A DNA stretch of 64,000 nt from Strongyloides papillosus (Eukaryota > Nematoda > Chromadorea > Rhabditida > Strongyloididae), in the NCBI GenBank assembly GCA_005656395.1, contig SRSI01000035.1, positions 865,814-929,813 of the forward strand, in the 5' to 3' direction. This document shows positions 22,223 through 35,275 of this stretch, piece by piece. How positions within the stretch are numbered: the first letter of the stretch is position 1; every line of letters begins with the position of its first letter. Both the position numbers and the translations under genes were made by a program. Under the pieces are notes generated by a model that worked only from the letters and a program-made list of their open reading frames with translations, was not told where the DNA came from and did no database searches.

Positions 22223-24034
22223 GCTATTAATACAAAAATATTATAGTAATTATTAGTGTAAAATAATCTTGTTAAATTATTTTTTTCCAGTCTTCTCACC
22301 TTTAAACATTAAGCTTTTTAAAATAGTTTTTCATGATTTCTTTATTAACATTAGGTACCCTGTTTATGTTAATAATATTTTTTTAATTGCTATAAGAATT
22401 AATGAATACAAATAGAAGTTTACTTTTATCACATTTTTCACATGATGAGAAAAAATTCAGTCATTAAAACTATTTTTTTACACTTTCCAAAGGGTACTAT
22501 CAATTATATATTATTAAAGTTTTTAGTATCAAATATTATAGAACAAAGCATTTTTTTAAATATCCTTAACCAGATATAAATCTAATAATTAATTGGTTTT
22601 TAAGAAAAAGAAATTATTACTTTATAAATTTTTAAGTATATTAGAAACATCATTATCGCTATCAACTCCAAATTCATTATTAAAATTTAAGCATATATAG
22701 CAAATACCTTTAAATTTCAGAATTTTTCATTAATGAATTTATTATAATATTTTATATGGATAGTATTACATCGAAAACTTTTACATTACACATTCATTAT
22801 TAAGTAACAAAGTACAATACACAAAAATTATAATGTTAATCAATAACAAAATATTTTTTGCCTTATCAAAGATCTAGTATCTTGGTTTCACAAACAAATC
22901 TACAACTACACTATTAGTATACATCTCTAATATACAATTGCTATTATATTAAAATTATGATGTATTAATGACGATATCATTTTTTAACAACCATATGTAG
23001 CATAAAAATCATCAGATTTTGTCATTTGTATATATTTAACTAAAATACAATATAATTTCTTATGTATATTTTTATTTAGAAAATGAGATTACTAACAAAA
23101 AAGACAAAATTGATTGAAATCAGGAACTAACGTTTTCATGTTTGCGACTATGAGTTAAGAATCACTTTAAAATAAGTCAACTATTTTTGTCTATGGGAAC
23201 GTGTACTTTTATTTTATAATCATTGGAAATATCAAAAAGATTTATACAAAATTAAATAAATTTGTAGTAATTTATGGTATATTTTAATAAAACTTTTTTT
23301 AAAAATTTGAAAACTTAACTAGCAATATGCAGTTGAACCGATTTGATAATATTATTTTAGAGTAAAGAAGATATTGTGAAGAATGTTTCTTCTTTTCAAT
23401 TATAAATAGCTTATTAATAAATAAAAGAGAATGTTCAATTCATAATCAGCAAAACGTTCCTAATCAAAAACACCAAAAATGTTAATAACCTTTTTGGTAC
23501 TTGATTTGTTCTTTTTTTCAAAAACAGACACTTGAATTTCTGTTCAATTCGTTTGTAGAATGCTGTTTTATCCACAATATCAGATTTCACTCATTTTCAT
23601 AAATACGACCTTTAATAAAAATTAATTCGTTTTATCAGTAATGTTAAATTTATCTAACAGAAAGTTACTTATTTTTACTAAAATTTTGTTTAAAGTGACA
23701 TTTGAAAAAATTTCATAAAATTATTATTTTAATGTTTTTGATTAAAAATTAAAAACTTTTTATTTTCTATAATACACTATGAGAAACAAATAAAGCGTAT
23801 CTTTTATAGACAATTTGAATGTTGCCACTGCAACTTTATCTTAACATTGATAATTTGTTTACTTCCTTATTTGGTTGTTTAAACAAAATTTTTAAAAGAC
23901 ATTATTTAAAAAAAGAAATTAAAGTTTTAAATTCAGTATTAAAATTAATTTCCAGAAATCTAAAGGCAATTTAAAAATTTCATCAAATGTCGTGAAGGTT
24001 AATAAATGTATTTTTTAAAAATATAGAAAAAAAT
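22223..24034. other. Spacer of the CAP repeat unit
   Basis: No gene. It shows diverged similarity to the other spacers of the array in the same order, for example the aagatctagtatctt block near 22,868, which resembles aagatctgctatctt near 20,143. Confidence 0.5.
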
Positions 24035-24868
24035 TTATTCAGCATATATAGCTTTCTTCCACGATATTTTCTTTTTCAAAACATTTCTTTCATACTGGCC
24101 TCGAATATTACCTTTTGGATAAAAAAGAAGAACAATATAAACGAGGTGTTCTCTATTTGAAACACCAATACCAATATATGCTGAACTCTTCCATACTAAT
24201 TGTGTAAATCTATTTGTTAAGATTCCTCCAGAATTAAAATAATAACTATAGAAAATATGTTCTTTATATATACGTGATACAATTTGTACTAATTCTGAAT
24301 TACATAATACAGCTTTGATAACTCCATAATGTTTGAAAGGATTACTAATCAAAGGCTTTTCTGCTATTAATTTTGCATAAGTTTGAGCTGAATTGTCAAG
24401 TTTTGTACTTTCTTTTAAAGGACAAACACTATAGACCATTCTTAGTAAATTTATATTTTGAATTACCTAAAAAATTATCTATTTCTTTATTTTTACCATA
24501 AAGCTTACCCTTGATTTGTATTCTTCATAATTATTTTTCCAATAGTATTTATAATTAAAATCATGCCATACAGTGGTTTGCAATGAACTATAAATTTTTT
24601 TTCCACTTAAATATGATTTGATATTTAATTTACAAGATTCATAATTAAGAGATGGCCTTCTTACAGAAGGTTTGCGATGACTAATACGTCCTAATCCTTT
24701 ATAAGATAATTGACTAGATCTACGATTACTATATTTTCGTACCGAATTTTCTCTATCAATTAGTGGTTCTTTTTCATCATCGCTATCATGAGGGTTTGCT
24801 TTTATTGGAACAGTTGCGATATGGAATATCACAATGATATGTAACACAATAATTAGCAAAAAATTCAT
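24035..24868 (-). CDS. CAP-domain secreted protein, copy D
   Basis: Exons 24,509-24,868 and 24,035-24,466 with a 42-bp phase-0 intron; 263 aa, slightly shorter because the basic linker has lost about five residues. A signal peptide ends PIKA-NP. The core reads TVWHDFNYKYYW, QNINLLRMVYSVCPL, YGVIKAVL, IYKEHIFYSY, TNRFTQLVWKSS and YPKGNIRGQYERNV. The GEN motif is GVI and the FTQ His is Arg. The frame is intact. A TTATCA element lies 59 bp upstream. It is closest to copies C and E. Confidence 0.87.
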
Positions 24869-24922
24869 TTAAAATAAAATTATATATGTTCAATACTTAT
24901 AGATTTATTTTGTATAATTATT

Positions 24923-24948
24923 TGTTTTATCAAAGAATAATTAAATAA
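24923..24948 (-). promoter_or_regulatory. Conserved GATA-type upstream element, CAP copy D
   Basis: TTATTCTTTGATAAAAC on the gene strand; core at 24,927-24,932, 59 bp upstream of the start codon. Confidence 0.5.
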
Positions 24949-26739
24949 GCTATTTATACATAAAATTTATTATAATTTTCAAGTGTGTAAAATGATTCTG
25001 TTGAATTATTTTTCTAGTTTTTCATCTTTAAATCATTAAATTTAAAAATTTTTTTAAACATTAGGTGCTCTTTTTATGGTAAAAATATCTTTTAAATTGT
25101 TAAGCAAATAAATGAATATAAAAAAAAGAATTTTTTTTATAATTCCTATATACATAGAAAACGTTTGGTAAATGAAAACTATTTTTTTATATTTTCAAAA
25201 GTGTACCTTTTTATATATAAAAGATGATTATTCTACACATATTCAATTTCTTAGTGTCAAATATATTTAAAAAAAAACTTTTTTACTAAATTTTAAAACA
25301 TAATATAATACTAGTAATTATACGTTTTTTGAAAAAGTAGACTATCATTTTAAAAAAATTTTCTTAATTTTTTGGCTTATCATGAACGTCATTATATCTA
25401 ACAATTTATGACAATTTGTGAGAACCTTAACTTATATAATAAATAACTCTAATTTTAACATTTTTTGTTCCTTTAAGTATTAAAATATTTCGTATGGATA
25501 ATATTATATCGAAAAATTTACTTTGCAAATTCCTCTTTTAGTACTTTAATGCAATACACAAAAATTAATGTTAGTTAATAAAAGAATATATTTTTTTCTT
25601 TTCCAAGATCTATGATTTGGTTGCATATACTAATCTACATCTTCACCATTATTAATATATTTTTTATATATAATTACTATTATGCTAAATTTGTGGTTTA
25701 TTAATGACGATATCATCATACTATATTAGACGTGTTTATTTAACTAAAATAAATATTAATTTTTTTATGTATATCTTCATTTAGAAGAAAAGATTATTAA
25801 CAAAAAACAGAAAATAGATTAAAAATCAAATACAAAAAATTATTCAATGTACGAATATAAATTGAGAATCACTTTAGAATTAGTTAACTATTTTTTTCTA
25901 TGGGAATATATATTTTATAGTAACTGGAAACACTAGAAACATTTCTATAAGGTCTGATAAATTTGCAGTATTTTATGACATATTTCACTAGAAATTTATT
26001 TATAAATTGGGAATATAACTTTGGCAAAGTACAATTAATTCGATTTGATAACATTATTTCAAAGTAAAAATAATGTTGGAAAATGTCTCTTGTCTTTAAT
26101 TAAAAACATTTTATTAATAAACAAAAAGCAAACAAGTGCTTTATTCGTGGTCAACACAAAATTTTTAATAAAAGAATACAAGAATGTTAAAAAAAAATTT
26201 CTTTTGTATTTATATGATTTTTATTTTTCATCGCAAAATGGACTTTAAAATTCTGCTCAATTCACTTGTAGAATATTGCTTTAGTTACAAGATCAAATTC
26301 AAATCATATTAATATGTTAATACAAGTTTGATAAAAATTACTTTTTGTATCAGTAATGTTGAACTTTAATGAAAAAAAGTTTCCCTTTTCTGCAAAAATT
26401 TTATAACGTTATATTAAAAAAATTTCTTTTAAAATTATTGTTCTGCAAGTCTTTATTAAGGCATAATTATATATTTATTTGATAAGATATACTAGAAATT
26501 AATAATTATAGTGTATTATTTATAGACAATTCGAATATTGTCACCGAAACTTTATCTTAACATCTATATTTTGTTTATTCCCTTATTTGGTTGTTTAAAT
26601 AAAATTTTTAAAAGACATAATTTAAAAAAAGAAATTAAAGTTTTAAATTCAGCATTAATTCTAATTTCCAGAAATCTAAAGGCAATTTGAAAATTTCATC
26701 AGATGCTGTGCAAGTTACAAATATATTCTTTAAGAACAT
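24949..26739. other. Spacer of the CAP repeat unit
   Basis: No gene. Same order of diverged blocks as the other array spacers. A 67-codon frame at 26,045-26,248 has no features and is taken as chance. Confidence 0.5.
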
Positions 26740-27592
26740 GATCAAGTTTAATAAAGTTTTGTCATATTCTTCTACAATATTTTCTTTTTTAAAAGCGTAT
26801 GTTTTACACTGGTCTCGAAAACTACCTTTTGGATAAAAAAAAGAGCGAGACAAATCAGATGATCTGTTTTTTAAACACCAAAACCAATACACGTTGAACT
26901 CTTCCACACTAATTGTGTAAATCTATTTGTTAAGATTCCTCGAGAATTTAAAAGAAAATTATGGAAAATATGTTCACCATACAAACGTGATACAATTCCT
27001 GTTTATTCTGAGTTATATAATACGGCTTTGATAACTTCATAATGTTTGAAAGGATTACTAATCAAAGGCTTTTCTACAATTATGTTAGCTTAAACTCGAG
27101 CTGATTCATAAAGTTGTGTATTTCCTTTTAAAGAGCTAACATTATAGAGTATCCTTATTAAATTTATGTTTTGAATTATCTTAAAAATTATCTTTTCCTA
27201 ATTTTTACAACAGAGCTGATTTTTAATTTGTAGTCTGCATAATTATTTATCCAAAAAGTTGTTTAACTAAAATCATATCTTATAGTGTCATGTATTGAGC
27301 TAGAAATTTTTTTTCCACCTAAATATGATCTGTTATTTAATTCACAAAGTTGATAATTAAGAGATGGTCTTCTTGCTGAGACTCTGTGATATCCATTAGG
27401 TTTAAATCCTTGATAAGACAATTGATTAAGCCTATAGTTACATTTTTTTACAGAATTTCTTTGATCTGATTCTTTTCTACCAATTAATGGTTCTTCTTAA
27501 TCATCGCTATTAAAATGAATTGCCTTTATTGGTACAAAAGCGGTGTGAATTAATAGGAAGATATAAGGCACAATAGTTAACAATAAATTCAT
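26740..27592 (-). pseudogene. CAP-domain gene, copy E, decayed
   Basis: The whole gene structure is recognisable but broken. The start codon and signal peptide (MNLLLTIVPYIFLLIHTAFV) are present, followed by an in-frame TAA in the acidic stretch (SDD-stop-EEPL). There is another stop near the FS-TTFW segment. The donor that should read GTAAGC reads ATCAGC. In exon 2 there are stops after SARV, after NSE and after GFGV, and the CAP end FYPKGSFRDQ is shifted. The substitutions are spread over the gene, so this is true decay rather than base-calling error. It keeps the upstream TTATCA element and the array spacing, so it died after the tandem expansion. Its relatives are copies C and D. Confidence 0.85.
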
Positions 27593-27644
27593 ATGAAATT
27601 AAATAATATGGGTTCAGTACTTATAGAGGTATTTTATATTTTTG

Positions 27645-27672
27645 TTTATCTTATCAAAGAATAATTAAATAA
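27645..27672 (-). promoter_or_regulatory. GATA-type upstream element of the dead CAP copy E
   Basis: TTATTCTTTGATAAG on the gene strand; core at 27,651-27,656, 59 bp upstream of the old start codon. It is retained although the gene is dead. Confidence 0.4.
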
Positions 27673-29688
27673 GCTATTAATACAAAAATATTATTATAAT
27701 TATTAATTATGTAAAATAGTCTTGTTAAATATTTTTAGTTTTTTCATTTTTTAATCATTGCATTTTTAAAAATCATTTTTCATGATTTTTTAAACATTAG
27801 GTACTCCATTTATGTTAATTATATTTTTTAAATTGTTAAAAAAAATAAATGAATACAAATAGAAGTTTACTTTTATCATATTTCTCATATGCACAGAAAA
27901 AAATTTAGTCATATAAACTATTTTTTACATTTTACGAAAGATACTATTTTATACATGAAAAATAAATATTCTACATATTATTCAAGTCTTTAATGTCAAA
28001 TATGTATGTAGAACAAAATTCTTTTATAAATATCTTAAACCAGACTTAAAGGTAATAATTACATAGCTTTTTAGAAAAAGGAAATATTATTTTAAAAATT
28101 CTCTAGATTTTTTAGTTGATTAGAAACTTAATTATTGCTAACAACTCCCAAAATATCATTAAAATCTTAATATACATAAAAATATATTTAACTTTTAAAA
28201 TTTTTTATAATTGAGATTATTGTATTACTTTATATGGATGATACTATACCTAAGGCGTCATACTATTCTAAACCTTTTTTATAGTCCCAAAATACAATAC
28301 ACAAAAAATATAAAGTTAACTATTAATAAAATATATTTTATTCTTATCCAAGGTCTAGTACTATAGTTTCATATACTAATTTACAGCTACACTATTAATA
28401 TACATCTTTTAAAGCAATTGCTATTATGGTAAAATTGTTGTGTATTAAGATGATATCATAATTTTTACAACTATTTGTATCACAATACATCATATTATGT
28501 TGTATGTGTATATTTAACTAAAATACAATATAATTTTTTATATATACTTTCATTTAGAAAATAAGATCACTGACAAAAACAGAAAATTTATTAAAAACAG
28601 GAACCAATATTTTCTTGTGTATGATTATGAATCAAGAATCAATTTAAAAATAGTCAACTATTTATCAGAGATGATATTTTTATTTTTCTGGTTTTTGAAA
28701 ACATTAGAAAGACTTCTACAAAATAAAGTACATTTGCAGTATTTTATGGTATATTTTAATGAAGATTTTTTCTTATAATTTGAGAATATAACTGACAAAA
28801 TGCAATTGAATTGATAACGTTATTTCAAAGTAGAAATGATGTTGGAAAATGTCTCTTATTTTAATTGTGAAAACTTATTAATAAACAAAAAAAAATGCTA
28901 AATTTGTAATCAACAATACATTCTTACAAAAATGCTAAATAATTTTTTTGATACTTATATGGCTAATATTTTCCATCAAAAAACAGACGTTTAAATTCTG
29001 TTAAAACCGTTTGTAAATTATTGTTTTAGTTACAAAATGAGATTTTAATCATTTCATATTCCAAGTACAAGCTTCAATAAAAATTACTTCGTGTTATCAA
29101 TAATTTTAAACTTCATTTTAAGAAAAGTTTACATTAAAACGTTAATTTATGAAAACAATTTAAAAAGTGAACATTTTCTATGCTTTTAATTCATAAATAA
29201 TGATTTTTTTATTTTCAAGAATATACTAAGAGTAAACAAATATATTGTAATATTTATAGGAGTAAAAATTTTATTGGTGTTGTCACTATAATTAAAGATA
29301 TAATATTAGAAAAGATATAAGAAGAAAAGAGATACAATAAAGCAATGATATATATTTAAAAATAATGACTTGACCATAGGTATTTCGTCTTTTATAAGCG
29401 AATAAAAGACATAAAGCCAATGCGCATCAAACATAAGGTATCTGCATGACCTATGTTTGTCACTTAGGCAATTTATATGTTGCTCCTGTGATTTGATCTT
29501 AACATTTATTTTTTATTTACTCTCGTATTAGGTTGTCCATAATAAACTTTTAAAAAACGCTATTTGAAAATGAAATTAATGTTTTAAATTTTATATTTAA
29601 ATTAATTTTGAGAAATCAAGAGACAATTTAAATCTATATCAAGTATTGTGCAAGTTGCTTAATATATAATTTAAGAATATTAAAAAGT
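27673..29688. other. Spacer of the CAP repeat unit
   Basis: No gene. Diverged copy of the array spacer. A stretch at about 29,280-29,460 (around gataagaagaaaagagatac) has no counterpart that I could find in the other spacers. Confidence 0.45.
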
Positions 29689-30538
29689 TTAAGAAATTTG
29701 TGCCAGTTTCTTCCATGATATTTCCTTTTCAAAAACATTCCTGTTAAAATGGTCTTTGATATTGCCTTTTGGGTAAATAAAAGCAACCACATAGAAATAT
29801 TTAGCCCTTCTTCCAACCCCAACGCCGATAAAACTTGAACTCTTCCAAACCATTTGCGTAAAATCTTTCGCCATGGGTATCTTATAGTTAAGATTATAAC
29901 TGTAGAAACGGCGTCCACTATACCATTTTGATACCACTTTTGTTAAATCTGAATGAGTTAATGCATTATGTAATATTCCATACCCTTTAAAAGGTTTACT
30001 ATTAAAATATAAATATTTTGCCATATTGTTGGCAAATGTTTGGGCTAATTCATTTAGGTGTTCATTTTCTTGTAAAGGACATGCACCATGCTTCAATCTT
30101 ATTAGATTTATATGTTGAATTATCTAAAATGTTAACATTTTTTATTATTACAAACGAGTATACCTTTAATTTGTAGTCTTCAAAACTATTTTTCCAATAA
30201 TGACTATGATAAAAATTATGCCATACAGTTTCATATATTGAACTAAAAATTTTTCTTCCATTTAAGTATGATTTAATACGAAATCCACAATGTATATGAC
30301 TAATAGATGATCTTCTTACACTACCAGTGTTGTGACTGTTATGCTCCAACCCTTTATAAGATGATTGACTAGACCTACTCCTACCTTTACTGTCTAAAGA
30401 ATCTCTTTTACCTGAGTTTTTTCTACTAATAAGTGGTTCATCTTCATTATCACTGTTATTAGGATTCGCTTTTACAAGAAGAAATAGAATGTGAATTATC
30501 ACAATGATATATAACACAATAGTTAGCAAAAATTTCAT
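29689..30538 (-). CDS. CAP-domain secreted protein, copy F
   Basis: Exons 30,164-30,538 and 29,689-30,123 with a 40-bp phase-0 intron; 269 aa. The most diverged intact copy. A signal peptide ends LVKA-NP, then come an acidic stretch and a Ser/Arg linker. The core reads TVWHNFYHSHYW, QHINLIRLKHGACPL, KWYSGRRFYSY, AKDFTQMVWKSS and YPKGNIKDHFNRNV. It is the only copy with the classic Trp-Tyr (WYS), but the Glu that follows in other CAP proteins is Gly. GEN is YGIL and the FTQ His is Asp, so none of the four usual cavity residues remains. The frame and splice sites are intact. A TTATCA motif lies 57 bp upstream. It is the most upstream and perhaps oldest member of the array. Confidence 0.86.
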
Positions 30539-30590
30539 TTAAAATTAAGCAAAATGATTTCAATACTTATGAATGTATTTTATAATAATT

Positions 30591-30616
30591 TATTTTATCA
30601 AAGAATAATTAAATAA
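30591..30616 (-). promoter_or_regulatory. Conserved GATA-type upstream element, CAP copy F
   Basis: TTATTCTTTGATAAAAT on the gene strand; core at 30,595-30,600, 57 bp upstream of the start codon. Confidence 0.5.
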
Positions 30617-30692
30617 ATTATTGATACAATGGTTATATTATATTTATTAATTTTGTGTCATATTTTTGATTGTTGAATTATTTTTTTAGTTT

Positions 30693-30715
30693 ATAACGCC
30701 CCCAGAAGGCGTTAT
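30693..30715. other. Hairpin ATAACGCC / GGCGTTAT
   Basis: Perfect 8-bp stem with a 7-base loop (CCCAGAA) in AT-rich spacer. It begins a roughly 180-bp block that recurs in diverged form at about 32,380-32,540 (shared aaggcgtt and tagcacctc landmarks). Perhaps a small repeat family; function unknown. Confidence 0.4.
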
Positions 30716-32779
30716 CAAGAAAACTCTATAAATAGCAAAAATAAATTCATTTTAATATATATATCGAAGATAAGATACATTGTGAACACCTATTAATAAA
30801 AAGTTATTTTATATATTTATACTCTACTATATCACCAGAGGATAGCACCTCGTTAAAAAAGCTTATAAGTTCTTCCACCTTTAAATCATTATTTTTTTAA
30901 AGTAAATTTCTTTTAATATTTAAACCTTAGGTTTGCTATCTATGGTAATGATATTCTTCTTAATTGTTATACAACATAATGTATACAATTGAAAGTTAAT
31001 TTAAGTTATATTTTTCATATACACAGAAAATATTCTTGTCATAAAAACAATATTTTACATTTTTTAAAAGAGATATTTTACATAAAAAATATTCTACATA
31101 TTACTTCGATTTTTAGTCTTAAATAATATATACACACAAATAAAAAAAAGATCAATGTATAATGTAGTAACTTTATCTTGCCTAATAAAATTTAAATTTT
31201 TTTAACTTTGCTAATAATTTTATCATAATTATTTTACACACAAAAATTAAAGCTAAAATTAAAAAAATAAAAATGTATTTTCTTTCAGTGAAACTTTAAA
31301 AATAAACTAATTAACAACAAACAGAAAAAAGAAAAAATTTTGACAATTCCTAATAAAATTAAATAAAATACCCTACCTGTCTAAAAAATTAAATTTTGTT
31401 CAAATTTTAAAAATAATGATCGACAACAAAGTGTTAAGTTTTCAAAACAATTTTGCTGTTTTTTACAAGAATATAAATTTAACATTTTGAAGTAATGTAA
31501 CTTCTTTTTATTTTTTATATTTTTTTATGATATTATGCTCATCTTAGAGTCTACCTTGTCCTTTATAATATATAATAAGGCATGTTATTATAAGTAATTT
31601 TTTTTGCAAAATTGTAAACATTTTAACAAATATCATTCTTTTAAATAATCTACGAGCAATTATAAATTTACTAATATCATAACAATAAAAATGAAAAGAA
31701 TTAATTATTTTATCACACAAAGTATTATTAAATTAAAATATTATATTAGTATTTCCTCTTTTTTATATTAAAATAAAAAAAAGTTTTTCAAATATAAACA
31801 AAAATGCATAATATGTCATAACTTTCAATAAGTTTGATTCTTAAAAATGATCTTGAAAAACAGTATTAAAAAATTTAGGCTATCCAGAAGAGTGTGATTT
31901 TATAAGAAAATATAATTTACAATAACTCAAATTATTGCAAAATATTAATAAAGATACTATGATATGTTAATAAATGCTCTCTATAACATTTTTATAATTT
32001 CACATAAAATTAAAATGTAATCTTATATTCTGAAATTTACTGCAGATAACAACTGAAAGCTTTGAGATAAAAATATTATTATAAAAAATAGTAATTTGTT
32101 TTAATAATTTTCTAATTATTTCTTTAATTTTCATAAGTCAATTAATTGGGATAGAATAAGTTGCAAATCAAAAATTTAAAATTTATTAAGTGGACAAATT
32201 TACTACATTTTTTATATGTTTTTGTTTCTTTCGTATGTATTCAATGACTAAAATAATAAAATTAAATACAAAAAAATAACATGGAATTTTTGAAAATACT
32301 TTATTAGTAGTAATTTCAACGTTAAATATTATTTTCAATGCTAAATAAAAAAAAACAAAGTTATCAAGGTTAATGTTCATAGAAGGCGTTGACTCCAAGA
32401 ATCCATAAATACCATAAATTTTACACTGTTTTATATCATTTTATCTTATACCATTAACATATATTGAATAAAGTTATCATATTAAATTGTTATTTTTTAT
32501 CACAAAGTATAGCACCTCTTTAAAAAAATTATATAAAGAAAATATTAAATTAATTAGATAAAGTTTTGATAAAACATTGAAAAATACTGTGAAAATAAAT
32601 TTTACGATTAGTAGTAATGTTATATCAGAAGAAGTTGTTCAATTTTTTTGTTAAAAATTATATTAAAATATTATAATGCCACTTCTATATTCAATAAAAA
32701 TAAACTAATACTTCGAATGTTATAGTTATCATCAAAATTTACCGGTAATAGTTATATTTTTCTAGGATTTTTGTAATAA
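30716..32779. other. Gene-free AT-rich stretch
   Basis: No coding frame with support. The first part still resembles spacer DNA of the CAP array. The block near 30,780-30,875 is repeated in diverged form at 32,440-32,545. Confidence 0.4.
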
Positions 32780-33145
32780 AGAATTTGGTTTTTTATCAGG
32801 CTATTATTTTCAGATGGTTTTGAATTACTAGGATTCATTGAAGATTTAGGTGGTTCTATAGTTTTCCAACTTTTTTGTTTTTGTTTGTATTTTTAGATGT
32901 TTTGTTGTTTTAAGATGGAATTTTTACTTTAAGTGGTTTGTTCTTGTTTTTTTGAAACTGGAATTTTATCTACTTATTTAAACATTATTCTAAAATTGTC
33001 ATCATTTAATTCGGATTGTAAAGCGTACATTTTCCATAATTTGTATCTTTTTCAAGAGGTGAACCATCAGTACCATTATTGTTAATGAGTAATAATGCTT
33101 GAAGAACGATAATGATTAATAAAAATATTGTGTACTGAAAATCAT
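32780..33145 (-). pseudogene. Relic of the secreted Thr-repeat gene family
   Basis: The minus strand from 33,145 begins ATGATTTTCAGTACACAATA, aligned with the start of the gene at 8729. It continues to a recognisable NNNGT.GSPLEKDT segment followed by the donor region TGTACG. A frameshift in the signal peptide (an early TAA at codon 10) and a 2-base loss before the donor break it. Downstream a Pro/Ser/Asn/Lys-rich frame (IEPPKSS, NPSNSKPSENN) may be its old last exon. It indicates that this family was once more numerous and interleaved with the CAP region. Confidence 0.6.
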
Positions 33146-35275
33146 TTGAACACGTTAAGCCTTTCAAAAAGTCATTATTTATACCTAAAATTTATTTGTT
33201 TAAACTAATTACTGAAAACATTGTTTTTCACACTTTTATTAAAATAATATTTAAAATGATATATATGTCTAAGTCTATATAAATAACAAACTATTCAATT
33301 TTGCACCAATGGATTTAAATATTAATTTTACATAAAAAAAAAGTTTATCCCTGATGTTTCATTAGGCCCACTATATAATTGATATAAGAAATTGTTAAAC
33401 TATAAATTGGATTATTTAAATTTTATTGATGTCATTTGTTTATTAATGATAGTGATACAAATCTTGGTTTGAAAGTAACATATGAAGCATGTCAAATATT
33501 TAAGCATTTTAGTAAAACATTAACTTTTATATTATTTTTGCGAAAGGTTCGAAGTTTTCATCACATAAAAAGTAATTATTCACCATCTTAAAAGTTTATA
33601 GTCTATTTCGAAGACAAAAAAAGTTTATGCTAACAAAATAAATAAAAAATAGGACAGCACTGGTAACTACCTTCATAAATACTTTAATGAAAAACGATGA
33701 AAATATATGATTTTTTGGTGCAGATATTTCATGATATAGGAGTATTTTTACCATTTGAATTTAAAATTGGAAATTTATGTTTAGTAAATGATAACACTGT
33801 TTCTTAAGTAGTTTAGCTTTAGTAAAAAAATACATATAAATATCGTTTAATGTTTTTAAATAACATTTTATTAGTGACATTACTGAAACTAAAAAATACT
33901 TATTTTTTGAACTTAAATTTCGTCTATATATGAAATTTTTTTATAAAAATATGCCTTATTCTGCATTCTTATTTTATAAAAATGGACTAAGAAGAGTAAA
34001 TTATCAAATTGATATTTTGATAAAATTTAAACTTCAATTAGTGAAAATCAATTTCTTTCTAAATTATAATAAGATGATATTTAATAGTTTTTTAATTATT
34101 TTCCAATTAATGGTTGAAAAGTATACTTAAGAAAATCCAAGAATCATTGTTATAATCTGTCTAATATACAAAATATCTTACTGAAATAAGACTTGTTTTT
34201 CAATTAATGTAACGTAAAAGTCCTTGCAATTAGTAAAATTCAACACATTATTAACTAATAAATATTGTTTTTGTTGTAAATAGTTATCAATCACAAATTT
34301 TAATGATTACTATAAACCAGAGTAAATAAATTTATCAAATTTCTCTTCGTAATATATTGAAAAAATTCGTCCGAATTTAAATTTATTTTCTAGCAATTTT
34401 TTTGATTTAAAAATTATGTCAAACAACTATTTCAAAAGCATTTATTAATATGTTCAAAAATGATTTTTTTTAATAACTTAAATATTTTAAATACAATTTT
34501 TCATTAATATTTATTCAATATACTTATGAAATTAAATATAAAACAATAATTTAAATGTTTTAAAATTGTTTTATTTAGAATCTTTATACTCGTAAAAAAT
34601 ACTTCTAAAACAAAACAAAAAGGTAAACTTTATCAGACAAATTAATAAATTTTACCGAGAAAAATTTTAGAACAGTATTTTCAAACATTATTGATATAAA
34701 TAATTATACTTATAATAGCGTTTGATCAGAAGTTGTTGTTTAAAGTGTTATATTAAAAGTTACAGTATGGAATAAAAATGCAAATTCTATATTTTATTAA
34801 AACAAATAATTGCTTCTAGAAATTTTCATCGTTTTTGAAAAATTGTTAAACATTACAGCCTTTTGCAATTTTCCTTCTATTATAGATGTAAAGGTTTTTA
34901 AATTGTTTTTTATTCACAGAAATTCTTGGGATCCCAAAAGATCTCTAAAATACACTTTGTTTTGTAGCTTTGGTTAGTTCCGGATTTTTAAGTGATCTTT
35001 AACTACTAGTTGCCATTGCTTTCTAATTATTTTTGTGCCAATATATTGTCTTGTTACATTTGTTATACTTTTTAATATTCTCCGTGCATAAAATTTAACA
35101 AAATAGTCAATAATGATATCGTAAAATTTCAAATTTAATATGAATAATATTATAAGAATAATAAAAAAATATAACTTTCTTTTTCAAAAAATATATTATT
35201 TACTTTTCCTTTCCGTTCAGTTTATTATTTAAAACATAAAATTAAAAAGAAACATAATACATTTAAATCATTAGC
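33146..35275. other. Gene-free AT-rich stretch
   Basis: No supported gene. Around 34,690-34,860 the sequence resembles 32,620-32,740 (agaagttgtt and ttatattaaaa blocks), so the relic-bearing segment was itself duplicated. Confidence 0.35.

Noticed and set aside
30062..30163. Read-through end of the CAP copy F first exon
   Set aside because: It runs through the 40-bp intron; splicing at GTATAC..TTTTAG gives the CAP-conserved IIQHINLIRL.
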